The notes beneath the pieces were generated by a model. It was not told the origin of the DNA. It searched no databases and worked only from the letters and a program-made list of their open reading frames with translations. Shown here piece by piece: positions 9,802 to 18,448 of a stretch of 64,000 bases of DNA. A program made the translations under genes and the position numbers. Each line of letters opens with the position of its first letter. The first letter of the stretch is position 1. The DNA lies in assembly GCA_024236075.1 (NCBI GenBank), contig JACKLE010000002.1, forward strand, positions 124,001 to 188,000, given 5' to 3'. The stretch comes from Alphaproteobacteria bacterium. GTDB taxonomy: Bacteria; Pseudomonadota; Alphaproteobacteria; JACAEB01.

Positions 9802-9980
9802 TGCGCTCTAGACTCCGCCGGCCCGCACTCCCATTTATTCTGTCTCGCGGCCGGGAACAAAGGCGACGCCCGAAGGGGCGCACGCAGATCCTAAAGACCG
9901 GTCGACAGCGGGGGCGCGGCGGCGCGGTCGCTCGGGAGGAGCGCGGCGCCGGTGGCGCACCGGGAAGGGATCAAGGGCCG

Positions 9981-10331
9981 ATGGAATTCGTCATCCGCCA
10001 CATCCGCCGCTGGATCGGCTGGGTCTTCGTGGGCCTGGGCTGCATCTTTTTTCCGCTGCCCATCCCCCTCGGCCTGCCGTTCCTGCTCATCGGCGGCGCC
10101 CTCGTCATCTCCGACAGCCCGACCGCGCAGCGCGTGGTGCGCTATTGGCGCCGCCGCTACAAGGGCATAGACGGGCACATCTTTCGCGTGGCGCCCCATA
10201 TGCCGGCCTTCGTGCGGCGCCTCGTGGAAAAGACCGAGCCGCGTCCCCTGCGCCGCGCCGTCCGCGCCAAGGGCCCCGCCGACCCCGGCCCTCCGCCCGA
10301 ATCCCCGCCCGTCGACCGCACCGCGGCCTAG
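9981..10331 (+). CDS. Small membrane protein (PGPGW-like)
   Basis: 116 residues. Two adjacent hydrophobic stretches, WIGWVFVGLGCIFFPL and IPLGLPFLLIGGALVIS, form a hairpin, followed by a basic segment (RYWRRRYKG) and a proline-rich tail. The layout resembles the PGPGW family of small membrane proteins of unknown role. The TAG stop is part of a CTAG that is also the left boundary of a 39-bp palindromic element, so the element abuts the gene without changing the protein. Confidence 0.6.
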   Translation: MEFVIRHIRRWIGWVFVGLGCIFFPLPIPLGLPFLLIGGALVISDSPTAQRVVRYWRRRYKGIDGHIFRVAPHMPAFVRRLVEKTEPRPLRRAVRAKGPADPGPPPESPPVDRTAA

Positions 10332-10374
10332 GCTCCGGGATGACGGAGTGGGGGCCAATGAGCCGGTGACCTAG
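10328..10374. repeat. 39-bp solo unit of the CTAG-bounded element
   Basis: A 39-base unit (10332-10370) flanked on both sides by CTAG (10328-10331 and 10371-10374). Its reverse complement starts GTCACCGGCTCATTGGCCC and ends GTCATCCCGGAGC, matching nearly base for base the first 39 bases of the long elements at 18212, 32385 and 60163 (minus strand). The left CTAG contains the TAG stop of the gene before it, and the right CTAG the TAG stop of the convergent gene after it. It therefore fills the whole space between two stop codons. Confidence 0.8.
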
Positions 10375-11051
10375 ACCACCTCGAAGACGCCCGCATTGCG
10401 CACGTCGTTGTCCTCGAGCTCGCGGCTGGTCTCGACGCGGTAGCGCGCGAGACGCTTCAGGCCCGAGCGCGGGAAGAAGGTGCGCTCCGGATCGCCGATC
10501 AGCACGCGCATGCCGCCGGCCGCGAGGCCGCGAAGCCAGGATTCGATGAGGCTCGCGGTCGGGCGCTCGTAGAACACGTCGCCCACGAGCGCGACGTCGA
10601 AGCCCTCAAGCGCCTCGCCCACGAGGTCGCGGTCGGTCACGTCGAAGCGCACCCCGTTGGCCCGCGCGTTGAGGCGCATGGCGGCGAGGGCGAAGGGATC
10701 GATGTCGGCGGCGAGCACGTGCGCGGCGCCCGCGAGCGCGGCGGCGATGGCGACGAGGCCCGAGCCGGCGCCGAAATCGAGAACGGCGCGGCCCCGGACG
10801 GTCTCCGGCGCGTCGAGAATGTGGCGCGCGAGCGCCTGGCCCCCGGCCCAGGCGAAGGCCCAGAAGGGCGGGGGAAGGCCGTGCCGCCCGAGCGCGTCCT
10901 CGGTCATCTGCCAGAGTGGCACGACCTCGCTCGCGACATGGAGGCGAATCTCGGGCACGAGCGGGGGCGCGAGCAGCTCCGTCGCGTCCCGGATGAAGGC
11001 CTCCGGTGCCTCGGCGGCGGCCGCGAGCGCCGCCAGTCTGCCGTCTGTCAT
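10371..11051 (-). CDS. Class I SAM-dependent methyltransferase (ETFB-lysine/METTL20-like)
   Basis: 226 residues. The motif PPPFWAFAWAGGQALARHIL precedes the SAM-binding loop VLDFGAGSGLVAIAAALAGA and ADIDPFALAAMRLNA. The order and the PPFWAFAWAGG block are typical of the lysine methyltransferase family that includes ETFB methyltransferase. It likely modifies a protein lysine. The later GDVFYERP block matches the GDxxYE motif near the substrate site. Divergent from fabI. Its TAG stop lies in a CTAG shared with the neighbouring repeat unit. Confidence 0.75.
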   Translation of the reverse strand: MTDGRLAALAAAAEAPEAFIRDATELLAPPLVPEIRLHVASEVVPLWQMTEDALGRHGLPPPFWAFAWAGGQALARHILDAPETVRGRAVLDFGAGSGLVAIAAALAGAAHVLAADIDPFALAAMRLNARANGVRFDVTDRDLVGEALEGFDVALVGDVFYERPTASLIESWLRGLAAGGMRVLIGDPERTFFPRSGLKRLARYRVETSRELEDNDVRNAGVFEVV

Positions 11052-11120
11052 GGATACGCCACGCTTTCGTGCCAAAGGCATCCGGCGCCCGCCATCGCCT
11101 CGAAGAGGAGCTACTTGCCC

Positions 11121-11900
11121 ATGGATCTCGCCGGACGCAAGGGGCTCGTCCTCGGCATCGCCAACGAGCGCTCGATCGCCTATGGCTGCGCGAAGGCGAT
11201 GCGCGAGGCCGGCGCCGAGCTCGCCGTCACCTACCTCAACGAGAAGGCCGAGCCGCATGTGCGCCCGCTCGCCGAGGCGCTCGGCGCGCGCCTCGTCCTG
11301 CCGCTCGACGTGACGCGGGAGGGCGCGATGGAGGCCGTCTTCGCCGAAATCGAGGCCGCCTGGGGCGGGCTCGACTTCGCGCTGCACTCCATCGCCTATT
11401 GTCCGATGGCGGACCTTCACGGGCGCATCACCGACGCCTCGCGCGAGGGCTTTCTCGAGGCGATGGACATTTCCGTCCATTCCTTCCTGCGCATGGCGCG
11501 CCTCGCCGAGCCCCTGATGACGCGCGGCGAGTTCGCCGAGCGCTCCGGCGCGCTCCTCACCATGTCCTATTACGGCGCCGAGAAGGTCGTCGAGCACTAC
11601 AACGTCATGGGCCCGGTGAAGGCCGCGCTCGAATCCTGCGTGCGCTACATGGCGGCCGAGCTCGGGCCCCGAAACATCCGTGTGCACGCCATCTCGCCCG
11701 GCCCCATCGCCACGCGCGCCGCCTCCGGCATCGCCCATTTCGACGAGCTGATGGAGCGCGTGCGCGCGGAGAGCCCGGAAAACCGCCTCGTCAGCATCGA
11801 GGAGGTCGGGCGGGTCGCGACCTTCCTCGCCTCGGAGGCGGCTTCCGGAATGACCGGCACCGTCACCTATGTCGATGCCGGCGCGAGCATCGTCGACTGA
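11121..11900 (+). CDS. fabI: Enoyl-[acyl-carrier-protein] reductase (NADH)
   Basis: 259 residues of the FabI type. Cofactor loop GIANERSIAYG near residue 12, the fatty-acid SDR triad Y150, Y160 and K167 (YNVMGPVK spacing of six as in FabI), and the ISPGPIATRAASGI segment are all present. It catalyses the last reductive step of the fatty acid elongation cycle. The ATG at 11121 follows a GAGGAG-like ribosome site. Alphaproteobacteria often carry two fabI genes; this may be either. Confidence 0.93.
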   Translation: MDLAGRKGLVLGIANERSIAYGCAKAMREAGAELAVTYLNEKAEPHVRPLAEALGARLVLPLDVTREGAMEAVFAEIEAAWGGLDFALHSIAYCPMADLHGRITDASREGFLEAMDISVHSFLRMARLAEPLMTRGEFAERSGALLTMSYYGAEKVVEHYNVMGPVKAALESCVRYMAAELGPRNIRVHAISPGPIATRAASGIAHFDELMERVRAESPENRLVSIEEVGRVATFLASEAASGMTGTVTYVDAGASIVD

Positions 11901-12024
11901 GCGAGCGCAGCGTGCGGGATGACGCTCGCGGCGGACTCGGGAGCGCGGCATCCGCCGCCTGCATGGCCGCCGGCGTGTTCGGGATCCCGATGGATGAGGC
12001 GGGGGAGAAGGCCCCGCCTTCGGT

Positions 12025-12477
12025 TCAGCTATAGAGGACCGAGATCGCCTCGGCGACGCAGGCGGGCCGGTCCTGGCCCTCGATCTCGATCGTCATTTCC
12101 GTGATCATCTGCTTGCCGCCCGCCTTGGGCTCGACGGCGAGGACCTTCTGGCGGCCGCGCACGCGCGAGCCGGTCGGCACCATGTTCGTGAAGCGCACGC
12201 GGTTGCAGCCGTAATTGATGCCGCGCGACACGCCCTCGACGCGCATGATCGAGGCGCCGAGCATGGGCAGCAGAGAGAGCGTGAGGAAGCCGTGCGCGAT
12301 GGTGGTGCCGGTGGGCATCTCCTTCTTGGCGCGCTCGCGGTCGATGTGGATCCATTGATGGTCGCCGGTCGCGTCGGCGAACTGGTTCACGCGCTCCTGC
12401 GTGATCTCGATCCAGTCCGAGACGCCGACCTCCTTGCCGACCATGCTTTCGAGCTCGCCATATTTGATCGTCTTCAT
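12025..12477 (-). CDS. MaoC-like (R)-specific enoyl-CoA hydratase
   Basis: 150 residues forming one hot-dog domain. The hydratase-2 motif appears as ADATGDHQWIHID with catalytic D39 and H44, followed by GTTIAHGFLTLSLLP. It hydrates trans-2-enoyl thioesters to (R)-3-hydroxyacyl thioesters, feeding polyhydroxyalkanoate or beta-oxidation pathways; it also resembles the NodN subgroup. It is monocistronic, convergent with fabI. Confidence 0.88.
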   Translation of the reverse strand: MKTIKYGELESMVGKEVGVSDWIEITQERVNQFADATGDHQWIHIDRERAKKEMPTGTTIAHGFLTLSLLPMLGASIMRVEGVSRGINYGCNRVRFTNMVPTGSRVRGRQKVLAVEPKAGGKQMITEMTIEIEGQDRPACVAEAISVLYS

Positions 12478-12542
12478 GCCGTCCTCTCCCTGGGCTGGGC
12501 GATGTGCCGTCGCGCGACGTTACGACAGAGCCCGCCGGCTTG

Positions 12543-14093
12543 TCAGCGCCGCGCGGCGAGGAGGAGGTCGGCGGCCTTCTCGGCGATCATGACGACGGTG
12601 GCGAGGGGGTTCGCCGAGACGAGGCGCGGCATGATGGAGGCGTCGGCGACCGCGAGATGGCTCGCGCCGCGCACCTTGAGGTCCGGCCCGACCACGGCCA
12701 TGGGCGTCACGCCCATCTTGCAGGTGCCGCTGAGATGGTTGAGGGGCAGGCCGGTCGCGCGCGCATGGGCGAGAAGGGCCTCCGCCTCCCGCGCGCCTTG
12801 TCCCGGCGAGACCTCCGGGCCGAGGAGGCCGGCGAGGGGCGAGGCGGCGGCGAGCCCGCGCGCGCGCTCGAGGCCCGCCGCGAGCGTCTCGCGGTCGCCC
12901 GACTCCGAGAGGAAGGCGAGCGACAGGCGGGGCTTCGCCGCGGCCTCCGGCGCGCTCAGATGCACCGATCCCCGCGCTTCCGGTCGCGTGGCGCTCACGG
13001 CGAGCGTCAGCGCGAGATCGGGGCGCTCCTCGCGGAAGCCGCCGGGCACGCAGTGGACGGCTATGTCGGGCGCCGCGACATCGATCCGTGTCCGGAGGAA
13101 GGCGTAGGCCGGCGAGGGGAGCCGCGCGAGCGGCCCCTCCCGCCGCGCGAGCCAGGCGAGGCCGGCCCGCAGGAGGCCCCCGCCGGCCGGCGTGCGGGGC
13201 GCGGACGCGATGGGGCGCGCGGCGTATTCGAGGAGCACCGCGAAATGGTCCTGAAGCCCCTCGCCGACGCCCGGCAGCTCGACGCGCGGCGCGATCCCGG
13301 CCGCTTTGATCCGGCCCGGCGCGCCGACGCCGGAGCGCTCCAGAAGCAGCGGCGAGCCGATGGCGCCCGCCGCGAGCACCACGCCGCCGGCGGCGCGCGC
13401 CTCGAGCGTCTCGCCGCCCCGCGCATAGGCGATGCCGACCGCGCGCGCGCCCTCGAAAAGGACATGGCGCGCCGCGGCGCCGAGGACGAGGTGGACGCCC
13501 GGCGGCAGCCTGCGCCCGAGATAGGCCGCGGCCGCCGAGACGCGCCGGCCCCGCCGGACCGTCGCCAGGAACTTTCCCGCCCCCTCGCGCCCGGCGGCAT
13601 GGCGCGCTTCCGTGGGCGGAAGGCCCTCGGCCTGCGCCGCCGCGAGGAAGGCGGACGCCATCGCCTCGCCCGGCGGCGCCTCCTCGAGCGCGAGGCTGCG
13701 CGTCCTCGCGCCGTCCATGCCTTCGGCGCGCGCGAAATAGGGGCGCACGTCGCTTGCGCCCCAGCCCGTGTTCCCGAGCTCGCGCCAATGGTCGAAATCG
13801 GCCTCGGCGCCGCGCATATAGGCGAGCGCGTTGATGGCCGAGGAGCCGCCGAGCATGCAGCCGGCCCGCAGGGTGTGGCGCCGGCCGTCGCAGCTCGGAT
13901 CGGGCTCGCTCTCGAAGGCCAGGCTGAGCTCGGGGCGCGCGCGCGCGAGATGCGCCGTGCCCGGAAGGTCGGCGACGGGGCTGCCCGCGCGCGCGCCCGC
14001 CTCGAGGAGCAGGACCCTCTCGCCGCCCTCGGCGAGCCGCGCCGCGATCACGGCGCCCGCCGTGCCCGCGCCCACCACGATGAAGTCGTACAC
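12543..14093 (-). CDS. GMC-family FAD oxidoreductase (choline-dehydrogenase-like)
   Basis: 516 residues. The N-terminal dinucleotide fold YDFIVVGAGTAGAVIAARL, the GMC signature GCMLGGSSAINALAYMRG, and the C-terminal catalytic region NHLSGTCKMG with DASIMP are present. GMC enzymes oxidise alcohols with FAD; the electron acceptor and substrate cannot be deduced. No betaine genes (betA partners, betB) are adjacent, so choline is only one option. The MFS transporter ending 16 bases upstream on the same strand may import or export its substrate. Confidence 0.85.
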   Translation of the reverse strand: MYDFIVVGAGTAGAVIAARLAEGGERVLLLEAGARAGSPVADLPGTAHLARARPELSLAFESEPDPSCDGRRHTLRAGCMLGGSSAINALAYMRGAEADFDHWRELGNTGWGASDVRPYFARAEGMDGARTRSLALEEAPPGEAMASAFLAAAQAEGLPPTEARHAAGREGAGKFLATVRRGRRVSAAAAYLGRRLPPGVHLVLGAAARHVLFEGARAVGIAYARGGETLEARAAGGVVLAAGAIGSPLLLERSGVGAPGRIKAAGIAPRVELPGVGEGLQDHFAVLLEYAARPIASAPRTPAGGGLLRAGLAWLARREGPLARLPSPAYAFLRTRIDVAAPDIAVHCVPGGFREERPDLALTLAVSATRPEARGSVHLSAPEAAAKPRLSLAFLSESGDRETLAAGLERARGLAAASPLAGLLGPEVSPGQGAREAEALLAHARATGLPLNHLSGTCKMGVTPMAVVGPDLKVRGASHLAVADASIMPRLVSANPLATVVMIAEKAADLLLAARR

Positions 14094-14108
14094 ACCCGCA
14101 CCAATCGG

Positions 14109-15458
14109 TTAGGCCGGCCGCTCGCGCGCCGCCTCGGCCCCCGGAGCCCAGAGCCGGTCGCGCTCGGCGACGACCTCCGCCAGCGTCATCGACCAGAAGC
14201 GCGTGCGCGTGAAGAGCACGAGCGCGATGGCCGCGAGCCCCGCCGAGGGCACGTAGAAGGCCGCATGCGGGCCGATCTCGGCGACGACGAAGCCCATGGC
14301 GGTGGCGCCGACCGGGGCGCCGCCCATATAGCCGAGCTGGTAGATCGAAAGAAGCCGCGCGCGCTGGGCGAACGGCGCCGCCTCCTGGATGAGCGAGCGG
14401 CTCATGGTCATGTTCACGCCCGCGCAGCAGCCCCAGCAATAGGAGAGGATGCCGAGGAGCCAGAAGGGTCCCGGAACTGAGAGCCCGAGCGAGATCGCCG
14501 AGCTCGTCATGATCGAGGCCATCATGGCGCGCCCGGGCCGGGAGATCCGGCCCTTGCGCGTGAGGGCGATCGCCGCCGAGAAGGTCCCGCTCCAGAAGCA
14601 CAGGCTGAAGGTCGCGAAGCGCGCGCTGCCCCCGCCATATTCGTCGCGCACGAGGATGGGCATGGCGACGAGGAAGCTGCCTATGGCGAGGACGCCGACG
14701 GCGAAGACGGTCGCCGTGACGACGGTCAGCGACTGCGAGCGCAGAAGCAGGCCGAAGGCCTCGCCGATGTCCCCGACCGTGGTGCGCCGCGTGCCGGCAG
14801 GCGCGGCCTCGGGCGCGCGCTGGACGGGCGGCGTGCGCGTCACCGAATAGGCGCCGGTCGCGAGCGCGACGGACTGGTAGACGAAGATCGGCGGCACGCC
14901 GACGAAGGTCGCGAGCGAGGCGACGATCATGCCGGTGAGCTGCGCGCCGAACTGCGTCATGTTGGCGAGCATCACCGCGCGCTGGATCGTGAGGCCCGAG
15001 CCCCCGGCCTGGACCACCGGCGTCAGCAGGGAATCGCGCGCGGGCATGGTGAAGGCGCTGATCGTGCCCATGGCGAGGCCGAAGGCGATGAGGGCGCCGT
15101 AGCTCAGCGCGTCGGCCGCGATGAGCCCGGCAAGGGCGAGCGGGGGCACCGTCGCGAGGAGATGGAGGCGCGTCAGGAGGCGGCGCGTGTCGACCCGGTC
15201 CGCGGTCACGCCCCCGACGAGTAGGAGAAGGAGCGAGGGTCCCATCAGCGCGACCTGCGCGTAGCCGACCATTTGCGGCGGCATGGCGAGGCGGTCGGCC
15301 ACCAGATAGGGGAAGAGCACCATCTGGCTCCCGAAGCCGAGGAACCAGCTCGCCTGCAGGGCGAGGTACCAGCGGAACTGCGCAAGCCCGCGCGCCCGCT
15401 GCGCGGCCTCGCCCGGCGCCTCGGACAGGGCCGGCTCGTCTCTGTTGGCTATGCTCAC
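14109..15458 (-). CDS. Major facilitator superfamily transporter
   Basis: 449 residues with about 12 hydrophobic segments. The loop between segments 2 and 3 reads GGVTADRVDTRRLL, the MFS motif A region, and a hydrophilic loop splits the protein near the middle. A GTG start at 15458 (SIANRDEPALSE) has GAGGAAG seven bases upstream and is preferred to in-frame codons further upstream. Resembles the enterobactin-exporter/DHA3-type drug or metabolite exporters. It probably shares a transcript with the GMC oxidoreductase gene downstream. Confidence 0.8.
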   Translation of the reverse strand: MSIANRDEPALSEAPGEAAQRARGLAQFRWYLALQASWFLGFGSQMVLFPYLVADRLAMPPQMVGYAQVALMGPSLLLLLVGGVTADRVDTRRLLTRLHLLATVPPLALAGLIAADALSYGALIAFGLAMGTISAFTMPARDSLLTPVVQAGGSGLTIQRAVMLANMTQFGAQLTGMIVASLATFVGVPPIFVYQSVALATGAYSVTRTPPVQRAPEAAPAGTRRTTVGDIGEAFGLLLRSQSLTVVTATVFAVGVLAIGSFLVAMPILVRDEYGGGSARFATFSLCFWSGTFSAAIALTRKGRISRPGRAMMASIMTSSAISLGLSVPGPFWLLGILSYCWGCCAGVNMTMSRSLIQEAAPFAQRARLLSIYQLGYMGGAPVGATAMGFVVAEIGPHAAFYVPSAGLAAIALVLFTRTRFWSMTLAEVVAERDRLWAPGAEAARERPA

Positions 15459-15640
15459 CCGCGCTTCCTCGCTCCGCTCGGCCGCGACTATAGCGGCTCG
15501 GTCCGGGCGACGGGACTCGCCGCGCGCGCATGCCACGTGCGCGCCCACGGGCGCAAAACCGACCGCGGACTAGCGGTTTCGATGGCGCACGGCGCACGCC
15601 CGATGGTAGAGATTCCTTTTCCCGCGAAGGGACTTGCGCG

Positions 15641-18115
15641 ATGGCGAGCGTCGCCTCCGTCATTTTTGGGCTAGCGGCCCTGCTCGCGCTGGCGAGCCTC
15701 CTTTGGCCGCTGGCGAACCGGCTGAACCTGCCCTACACCGTCCTGCTTGCGGTGGTGGGCACCGGCCTCGGCCTTGCCGTTTCGAGCAATCTCAGCGCGA
15801 CGGGCCTCGCGGGCGAGCTCATCGGGGGCTTCCGCAGCCTCGGCGTCTCCTCGGATTTCTTCCTCAATCTCTTCCTGCCCGCGCTCCTCTTCCAGGCGGG
15901 GCTCACCATCGATTCGCGCCGGCTGATGGACGATATCGGCCCCGTCCTCGTGCTCGCGATCCTCGCCGTGCTGATCTGCACGCTCGTCGTGGGCGCCGGC
16001 CTCTCGCTCGTCAGCGGGCAGGCGCTGACGGTCTGCCTCCTCCTCGGGGCCATCATCTCGACCACCGACTCGGCGGCCGTGGTCGCCATCTTCCGCTCGA
16101 TCGGCGCGCCCCGGCGGCTCACCGTCATCGTCGAGGGGGAGAGCCTCTTCAACGACGCGGCCGCCATCGCGATCTTCACGCTCCTCCTCGGCCTCGTGAC
16201 GGGCCTCGGCACGGCCGATCTCGGCTCGGCCGCGCTCAATCTCGTCTGGGCGCTGACGGGCGGGGCGGCGGTCGGCTGGCTCTCGGGCCGCGCGACGGCC
16301 GCGCTCATCGGCGCCGTGCACACCGCGCCCGCCGCCGAGGTGACGCTCACCGTGGCGATGGCCTACCTCACCTACCTCATCGCGCAGAACCAGCTCCAGG
16401 TCTCTGGCGTCGTCGCCGTCGTCGTGGCGGCGATGGTGATGGGGGCGGAAGGGCGCACGCGCCTCTCGCCGGCCGGCTGGACGAGCCTCGTCGAGACCTG
16501 GCGCCAGCTCGACTTCTGGGCGACCTCGCTCATCTTCACCCTCGCGGCCATGGTCGCGCCCTCGGTCCTGTCCAAGATGGGCGGCTATCACATCGCGCTC
16601 TCGGTCGCGGCCCTCGTGCTCGCCCTGGCGGCGCGCGCCCTCGTCCTCTACTGGGTCATGCCGGCGCTGAGCCTTCTCGGCATCGCCGAGCCCATCAGCC
16701 GACGCTACAAGATCGTGCTCTGGTGGGGCGGCATGCGCGGCGCCGTGACCGTCGCGCTGGCGCTCGCGATCAGCGAGAACCCCTACGTGCCGCCGGAGAT
16801 CAAGCCGTTCATCTTCACGGTCGCGACCTTCTTCACGCTGCAGACGCTGTTCATCATGGCGCCGACGCTGAACCCGCTCATCCGTGCGCTGAAGCTCAAC
16901 CGGCTCACGCGGCGGGACATGATGGTGCGCGACCGCGTGATCGCGCTCGCGCGCCAGCGCGTCCACGAGCGCGTCACGCGCGTCGCCGGCGAATTGCGCC
17001 TGGCGCATCTCGTGCCCTCCGCGCCCGCGGAGCCGGCGCGCGCGACGAGCGACGAGGAGACGTTGCGCAAGGAGCTGCGCCAGGTCGCGCTCCTGACGCT
17101 CGCCGATCGCGAGAGCGAGCTCTATCTCGACTATTTCGAGCGCGGCTTCGTCAACGGGCGCATCTCGGACATTCTGCGCACCCATGCGAGCCGCCTCAAG
17201 GACGTGGCGCGCGAGCGGCCGCGGCGCGGCTATCGTGCCGCCGCCGAGCGCTTTTGCGCCTTTCCCATGAGCTTTCGCATCGCGCTCTGGCTCCACCGGC
17301 GCACGGGCTGGTCCTCGCCCCTGAAGGACGAGATTCGCGAGCGCTTCGAGCTCATCCTCGTGCTCAGTCGCGTGCTGCGCGACCTCCAGGCCTACAACGC
17401 GGCGAGCGTGAGCGAGCTCGTGGGCGAGACGGTCGCGGGCGAGTTCGCCAAGGAGCTCTCGCACCGGCAGGAGCAGGCGAGCCTCGCCCTCGAGGCGCTC
17501 GATCTGCAATATCCCGCTTACGCGGAGTCGCTGCGCGTGCGCTATGTCGAGCGCATCGGCCTCGTCCTCGAGGAGGGCGAGTACCGCACCCAGCTCGCCC
17601 AGAGCATCATCAGCGGCGAGATCTTCGAGGAGCTTGAGGAGACGCTGAGCCGCCGCCTGCGCGCGCTCGACCGCCGCCCGCCGCTCGATCTCGGCCTTCG
17701 CCTCTCGGAGATGATCTCGCGCGTGCCGCTCTTCGAGCGCGCCGACGAGGAGACGCTCGCGCGCATCGTGCGCCTGTGCCGTCCCGAGCTGGCGCTGCCC
17801 GGCGAGCGCATCATCCGGCGGGGCGAGCGCGGGGATTCCATGTATTTCATCACGGCGGGGGTCGTCGAGGTCGCGGTCCCCCAGAGCGCCGTGCGCCTCG
17901 AGGCGGGGCAGTTCTTCGGCGAGCTCGCGCTCCTCAACGACACGCCCCGCACGGCGGACGTGACGGCGGTCGGCTACGCCAACCTGCTCGTCCTCTCACG
18001 GACGGATTTCCGGCGCCTCCTGCGCTCCAATCCGGCCCTGCGCGCCCAGATCGAGGCGGTCGCGGCCGACCGCGTCGCGAGCAACACGCTCGCCGCAACG
18101 TCGGGCGGCGGCTGA
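15641..18115 (+). CDS. Na+/H+ exchanger (CPA1 type) with C-terminal cyclic-nucleotide-binding domain
   Basis: 824 residues. The first about 430 form 12-13 membrane helices of a CPA1 exchanger, with the ion-site motif EGESLFNDAAAIAIF (Asn-Asp pair) and WWGGMRGAVTVALAL. A cytoplasmic region of about 270 residues follows, then a cNMP-binding fold (RVPLFERADEETLARIV, RRGERGDSMYFITAGVVEV, FFGELALLNDTPRTADV, the last being the phosphate-binding cassette). Sperm NHE-like architecture: exchange probably gated by cAMP or cGMP. Monocistronic; the stop is followed by the repeat element. Confidence 0.88.
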   Translation: MASVASVIFGLAALLALASLLWPLANRLNLPYTVLLAVVGTGLGLAVSSNLSATGLAGELIGGFRSLGVSSDFFLNLFLPALLFQAGLTIDSRRLMDDIGPVLVLAILAVLICTLVVGAGLSLVSGQALTVCLLLGAIISTTDSAAVVAIFRSIGAPRRLTVIVEGESLFNDAAAIAIFTLLLGLVTGLGTADLGSAALNLVWALTGGAAVGWLSGRATAALIGAVHTAPAAEVTLTVAMAYLTYLIAQNQLQVSGVVAVVVAAMVMGAEGRTRLSPAGWTSLVETWRQLDFWATSLIFTLAAMVAPSVLSKMGGYHIALSVAALVLALAARALVLYWVMPALSLLGIAEPISRRYKIVLWWGGMRGAVTVALALAISENPYVPPEIKPFIFTVATFFTLQTLFIMAPTLNPLIRALKLNRLTRRDMMVRDRVIALARQRVHERVTRVAGELRLAHLVPSAPAEPARATSDEETLRKELRQVALLTLADRESELYLDYFERGFVNGRISDILRTHASRLKDVARERPRRGYRAAAERFCAFPMSFRIALWLHRRTGWSSPLKDEIRERFELILVLSRVLRDLQAYNAASVSELVGETVAGEFAKELSHRQEQASLALEALDLQYPAYAESLRVRYVERIGLVLEEGEYRTQLAQSIISGEIFEELEETLSRRLRALDRRPPLDLGLRLSEMISRVPLFERADEETLARIVRLCRPELALPGERIIRRGERGDSMYFITAGVVEVAVPQSAVRLEAGQFFGELALLNDTPRTADVTAVGYANLLVLSRTDFRRLLRSNPALRAQIEAVAADRVASNTLAATSGGG

Positions 18116-18207
18116 CCCGGAGCCGTTTCCGATCCGATCGGATCGCCCCACATTCGAGAAGTCATTCCGGCGTTGAGCCACGGGACGACGGTCGTCAAGC
18201 GCAGACC

Positions 18208-18448
18208 CTAGGTCACCGACTCATTAGCCCCCACCCCGTCATCCCGGAGCCTAGGCGAGCCCGGAAATGCTCGCATTTCCGGCCTTGCGAGCCTTGGCGT
18301 CCGGGATCTGCGGCCGGGCGATGCTCCGCAAGCGGCAGATCCCGGACAGCTCAATTTGCCGGCCAAATCAAACCCCGGCTTTCGCCGGGGCATGGATTTG
18401 GGGCAAATTGGCTTCCGGGATGACGGCGTTATGGGTATGTGGCCCTAG
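18208..18448 (+). repeat. CTAG-bounded palindromic element (MITE-like), copy A
   Basis: A 233-base element (18212-18444) between CTAG 18208-18211 and CTAG 18445-18448. It starts GTCACCGACTCAT; the other end, read inward on the opposite strand, is GGCCACATACCCAT. An internal CTAG lies at 18251-18254, after the first 39 bases. Inside are strong hairpins: CCGGAAATG-CTCG-CATTTCCGG, GTCCGGGATCTGC paired with GCAGATCCCGGAC, and CAATTTGCC paired with GGCAAATTG around CCCCGGC/GCCGGGG. It codes for nothing. The IS5-family element starts directly after its right CTAG. Confidence 0.85.

Noticed and set aside
12520..15663. A very long open frame (over 1000 codons) across the GMC and MFS genes
   Set aside because: It is a shadow frame caused by high GC. 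Its translation is Arg/Ala-rich low complexity, whereas the overlapping genes show clear domains.
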